Made by a program: the position numbers and the translations under genes
Shown: positions 62,606-64,000 of the stretch, in pieces
Position numbering within the stretch: the stretch's first letter is position 1
Layout: every line of letters begins with the position of its first letter
The notes under the pieces: generated by a model
What the model was told of the DNA's origin: nothing
Databases searched by the model: none
What the model saw: only the letters and a program-made list of their open reading frames with translations
DNA from: Archangium gephyra
GTDB lineage: Bacteria > Myxococcota > Myxococcia > Myxococcales > Myxococcaceae
NCBI RefSeq assembly: GCF_001027285.1
Contig: NZ_CP011509.1
Coordinates: 10,812,501 to 10,876,500 of the forward strand
Direction of reading: 5' to 3'
Length of the DNA: 64,000 bases

Positions 62606-64000
62606 ATGAGACGTGAAACGAAGGAGCCCCAGGCCGGCGTGGCCGCGACGCTGGCCGCCATGACGCTCGAGGAGAAGGTGTCGCTGTGCGCGGGCCGCGA
62701 CCTCTGGTCGCTCGGCGGCGTGCCGCGGTTGGGCGTGCCCTCCATCGTCCTCACCGACGGCCCCCACGGCGTGCGCCTCATGAAGGGGGACCTCGGCCAG
62801 GCGGCCAACCTGTCCGAGCACGAGCCGGCCACGTGCTTCCCCACCGCCTCCGCCCTCGCGGCCACCTGGGACGTGGCGCTGCTCGAGGAGGTGGGCGTGG
62901 CGCTCGGCGAGGAGGCGCGGGCCCTGGGGGTGAGCGTCCTGCTCGGGCCCGGCGCGAACATCAAGCGCACGCCCCTGTGCGGCCGCAACTTCGAGTACTT
63001 CTCCGAGGACCCGCTCCTCTCCTCGCGCATGGCGGCGGCGTGGATCCGCGGCGTGCAGCGCACGGGCGTGGCCGCCTCCCTCAAGCACTTCGCCGCCAAC
63101 AACCAGGAGGAGCGCCGCACGTACATCGACGCGCGGGTGGACGCGCGCGCGCTGCGGGAAATCTACCTCGCGAGCTTCGAGCACGCCGTCACCGAGGCCC
63201 AGCCGTGGACCGTCATGGCCGCCTACAACCGGCTCGAGGGGACGTACTGCACCCAGCACCCGTGGCTGCTCACCGACGTCCTCAGACGGGAGTGGGGCTT
63301 CGACGGCCTGGTGGTGTCCGACTGGGGCGCCATCGACGTGCGCGCCGAGTCGCTCGTCGCCGGGTGCGACCTGGAGATGCCCGGCTCCCTCGGAAGAGGG
63401 GATGCGGCCCTCCTGCGCGACGTGCGGACCGGGCGGGTGCCACTCGCGGCGCTCGACGCGGCGGTCACGCGCATCCTCCAGCTCATCCAGCGCACGGCCG
63501 GGGCGCGCGAGGCCGGCCACACGTACGACAAGGAGGCCCACCACGCGCTCGCGCTCCGGGCGGCCGCGGAGGGAACGGTGCTCCTGAAGAACGAGGGCGG
63601 CCTGCTGCCGGTGAGCCCCACCTCGCACCTGGCCGTCATCGGCGCCTTCGCGCAGGTGCCTCGCTACCAGGGGGCGGGCAGCTCGGAGCTCACGCCCACC
63701 CGGCTGGAGGAAGCGCTCGGGGCGCTGCGGACACGCGTCGCGGAGGCCGGCGGGCGCCTCACCTACGCTCCGGGGTATGGCCGGTACGAAGATCGTCCCG
63801 ACCCGGCGCTCATCGCCGAGGCGTGCGAGGCGGCGCGCGGTGCGGACGCCGTGCTGCTCTTCGTCGGCCTGGCCGAGGCCTACGAGACGGAAGGGCTCGA
63901 CCGGGAGTACCTGCGCCTGCCTCCCGCGCACGATGCCCTCGTTCGCGCGGTGGCCGAGGTCAACCCGCGCGTCGCCGTCGTCCTGAGCAATGGAGCCCCC
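62606..64000 (+). CDS. GH3 beta-glucosidase-type glycosidase, 5' portion
   Basis: 465 residues visible; the gene continues beyond the window. GH3 features: LTDGPHGVRL (about 49-58), the substrate-site KHFAANNQE (about 153-161), and the nucleophile Asp in LVVSDWGA (about 237). The acid/base and the C-terminal domain begin to appear (AEGTVLLKNEGGLLPV). There is no signal peptide, so it is cytoplasmic or non-classically secreted. The ATG opens the frame MRRETKEPQ. It starts eleven bases after the small membrane-protein gene. Confidence 0.95.
   Translation, partial: MRRETKEPQAGVAATLAAMTLEEKVSLCAGRDLWSLGGVPRLGVPSIVLTDGPHGVRLMKGDLGQAANLSEHEPATCFPTASALAATWDVALLEEVGVALGEEARALGVSVLLGPGANIKRTPLCGRNFEYFSEDPLLSSRMAAAWIRGVQRTGVAASLKHFAANNQEERRTYIDARVDARALREIYLASFEHAVTEAQPWTVMAAYNRLEGTYCTQHPWLLTDVLRREWGFDGLVVSDWGAIDVRAESLVAGCDLEMPGSLGRGDAALLRDVRTGRVPLAALDAAVTRILQLIQRTAGAREAGHTYDKEAHHALALRAAAEGTVLLKNEGGLLPVSPTSHLAVIGAFAQVPRYQGAGSSELTPTRLEEALGALRTRVAEAGGRLTYAPGYGRYEDRPDPALIAEACEAARGADAVLLFVGLAEAYETEGLDREYLRLPPAHDALVRAVAEVNPRVAVVLSNGAP

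Overview
The window is very GC-rich, gene-dense chromosomal DNA from what looks like a myxobacterium of the Cystobacterineae type (Archangium, Cystobacter or Myxococcus relatives). This rests on the codon bias and on myxobacterium-typical families: a DUF2378 (TIGR02265-type) protein, a TIGR02266-type PilZ protein, lipoproteins with Asp/Ala/Gly linkers, a seven-gene chemosensory operon with a receiver-bearing CheA, and several stand-alone receiver and kinase genes. I see no rRNA, tRNA, CRISPR array, prophage or intact insertion sequence. No gap between genes exceeds about 280 bases. The longest is 11346-11627, which holds only a doubtful reading frame. The next is 52331-52581, the divergent fabI/sucA promoter region, with no clear motif.

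Layout. 1-5432 (minus): a beta-lactamase-fold hydrolase cut by the window edge, a large lipoprotein, and a ttcA / double-TerB / PhnD-like operon. 5499-16673: RNase D, two uncharacterised proteins, an M1 aminopeptidase lipoprotein, a Cys-rich small protein, a GNAT enzyme, a DUF2339 membrane protein, a DHA2 drug-exporter-type MFS protein and a Nudix hydrolase. 16694-24675: an epimerase with a two-box operator promoter, an M32 carboxypeptidase, prfC, a RidA protein, a K+ channel and a Uma2 nuclease-fold protein. 24867-27459: a complete three-gene ABC-2 exporter. 27522-31405: an Rsm22-like methyltransferase, small and beta-barrel-like envelope proteins, and an M20 peptidase. 31548-34629: a receiver, a J-like/PilZ fusion, a 36-residue membrane miniprotein and a PAS-GAF histidine kinase. 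34626-38146: RNA-methyltransferase-type enzymes, a flavin reductase and Nfu. 38334-43342: DUF2378, a GNAT-clpS-clpA operon. 43427-51349 (minus): the chemosensory operon cheY-like, REC-CheW, cheR, cheW, cheA-REC, cheB, mcp. 51497-57021: fabI, sucAB and a cold-shock gene. 57115-64000: an S9 peptidase, a UPF0489 protein, a six-helix chemoreceptor with a small membrane partner, and a GH3 glycosidase cut by the right edge.

Functional links. ClpS and ClpA form the N-degron adaptor and unfoldase pair. SucA and SucB are the E1 and E2 of 2-oxoglutarate dehydrogenase; E3 is not here. The che operon encodes a full excitation and adaptation pathway, with four- to eleven-base overlaps that imply translational coupling. 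A palindromic repeat of about 40-48 bp occurs six times between 6676 and 30014, mostly just after stop codons, and one copy has become the C-terminus of a protein. Other points for follow-up: a G7 tract at the cheW/cheA junction where loss of one base would fuse the two proteins, a probable CTG start in a methyltransferase gene, the 36-residue membrane protein, and three perfect inverted repeats that look like operators.
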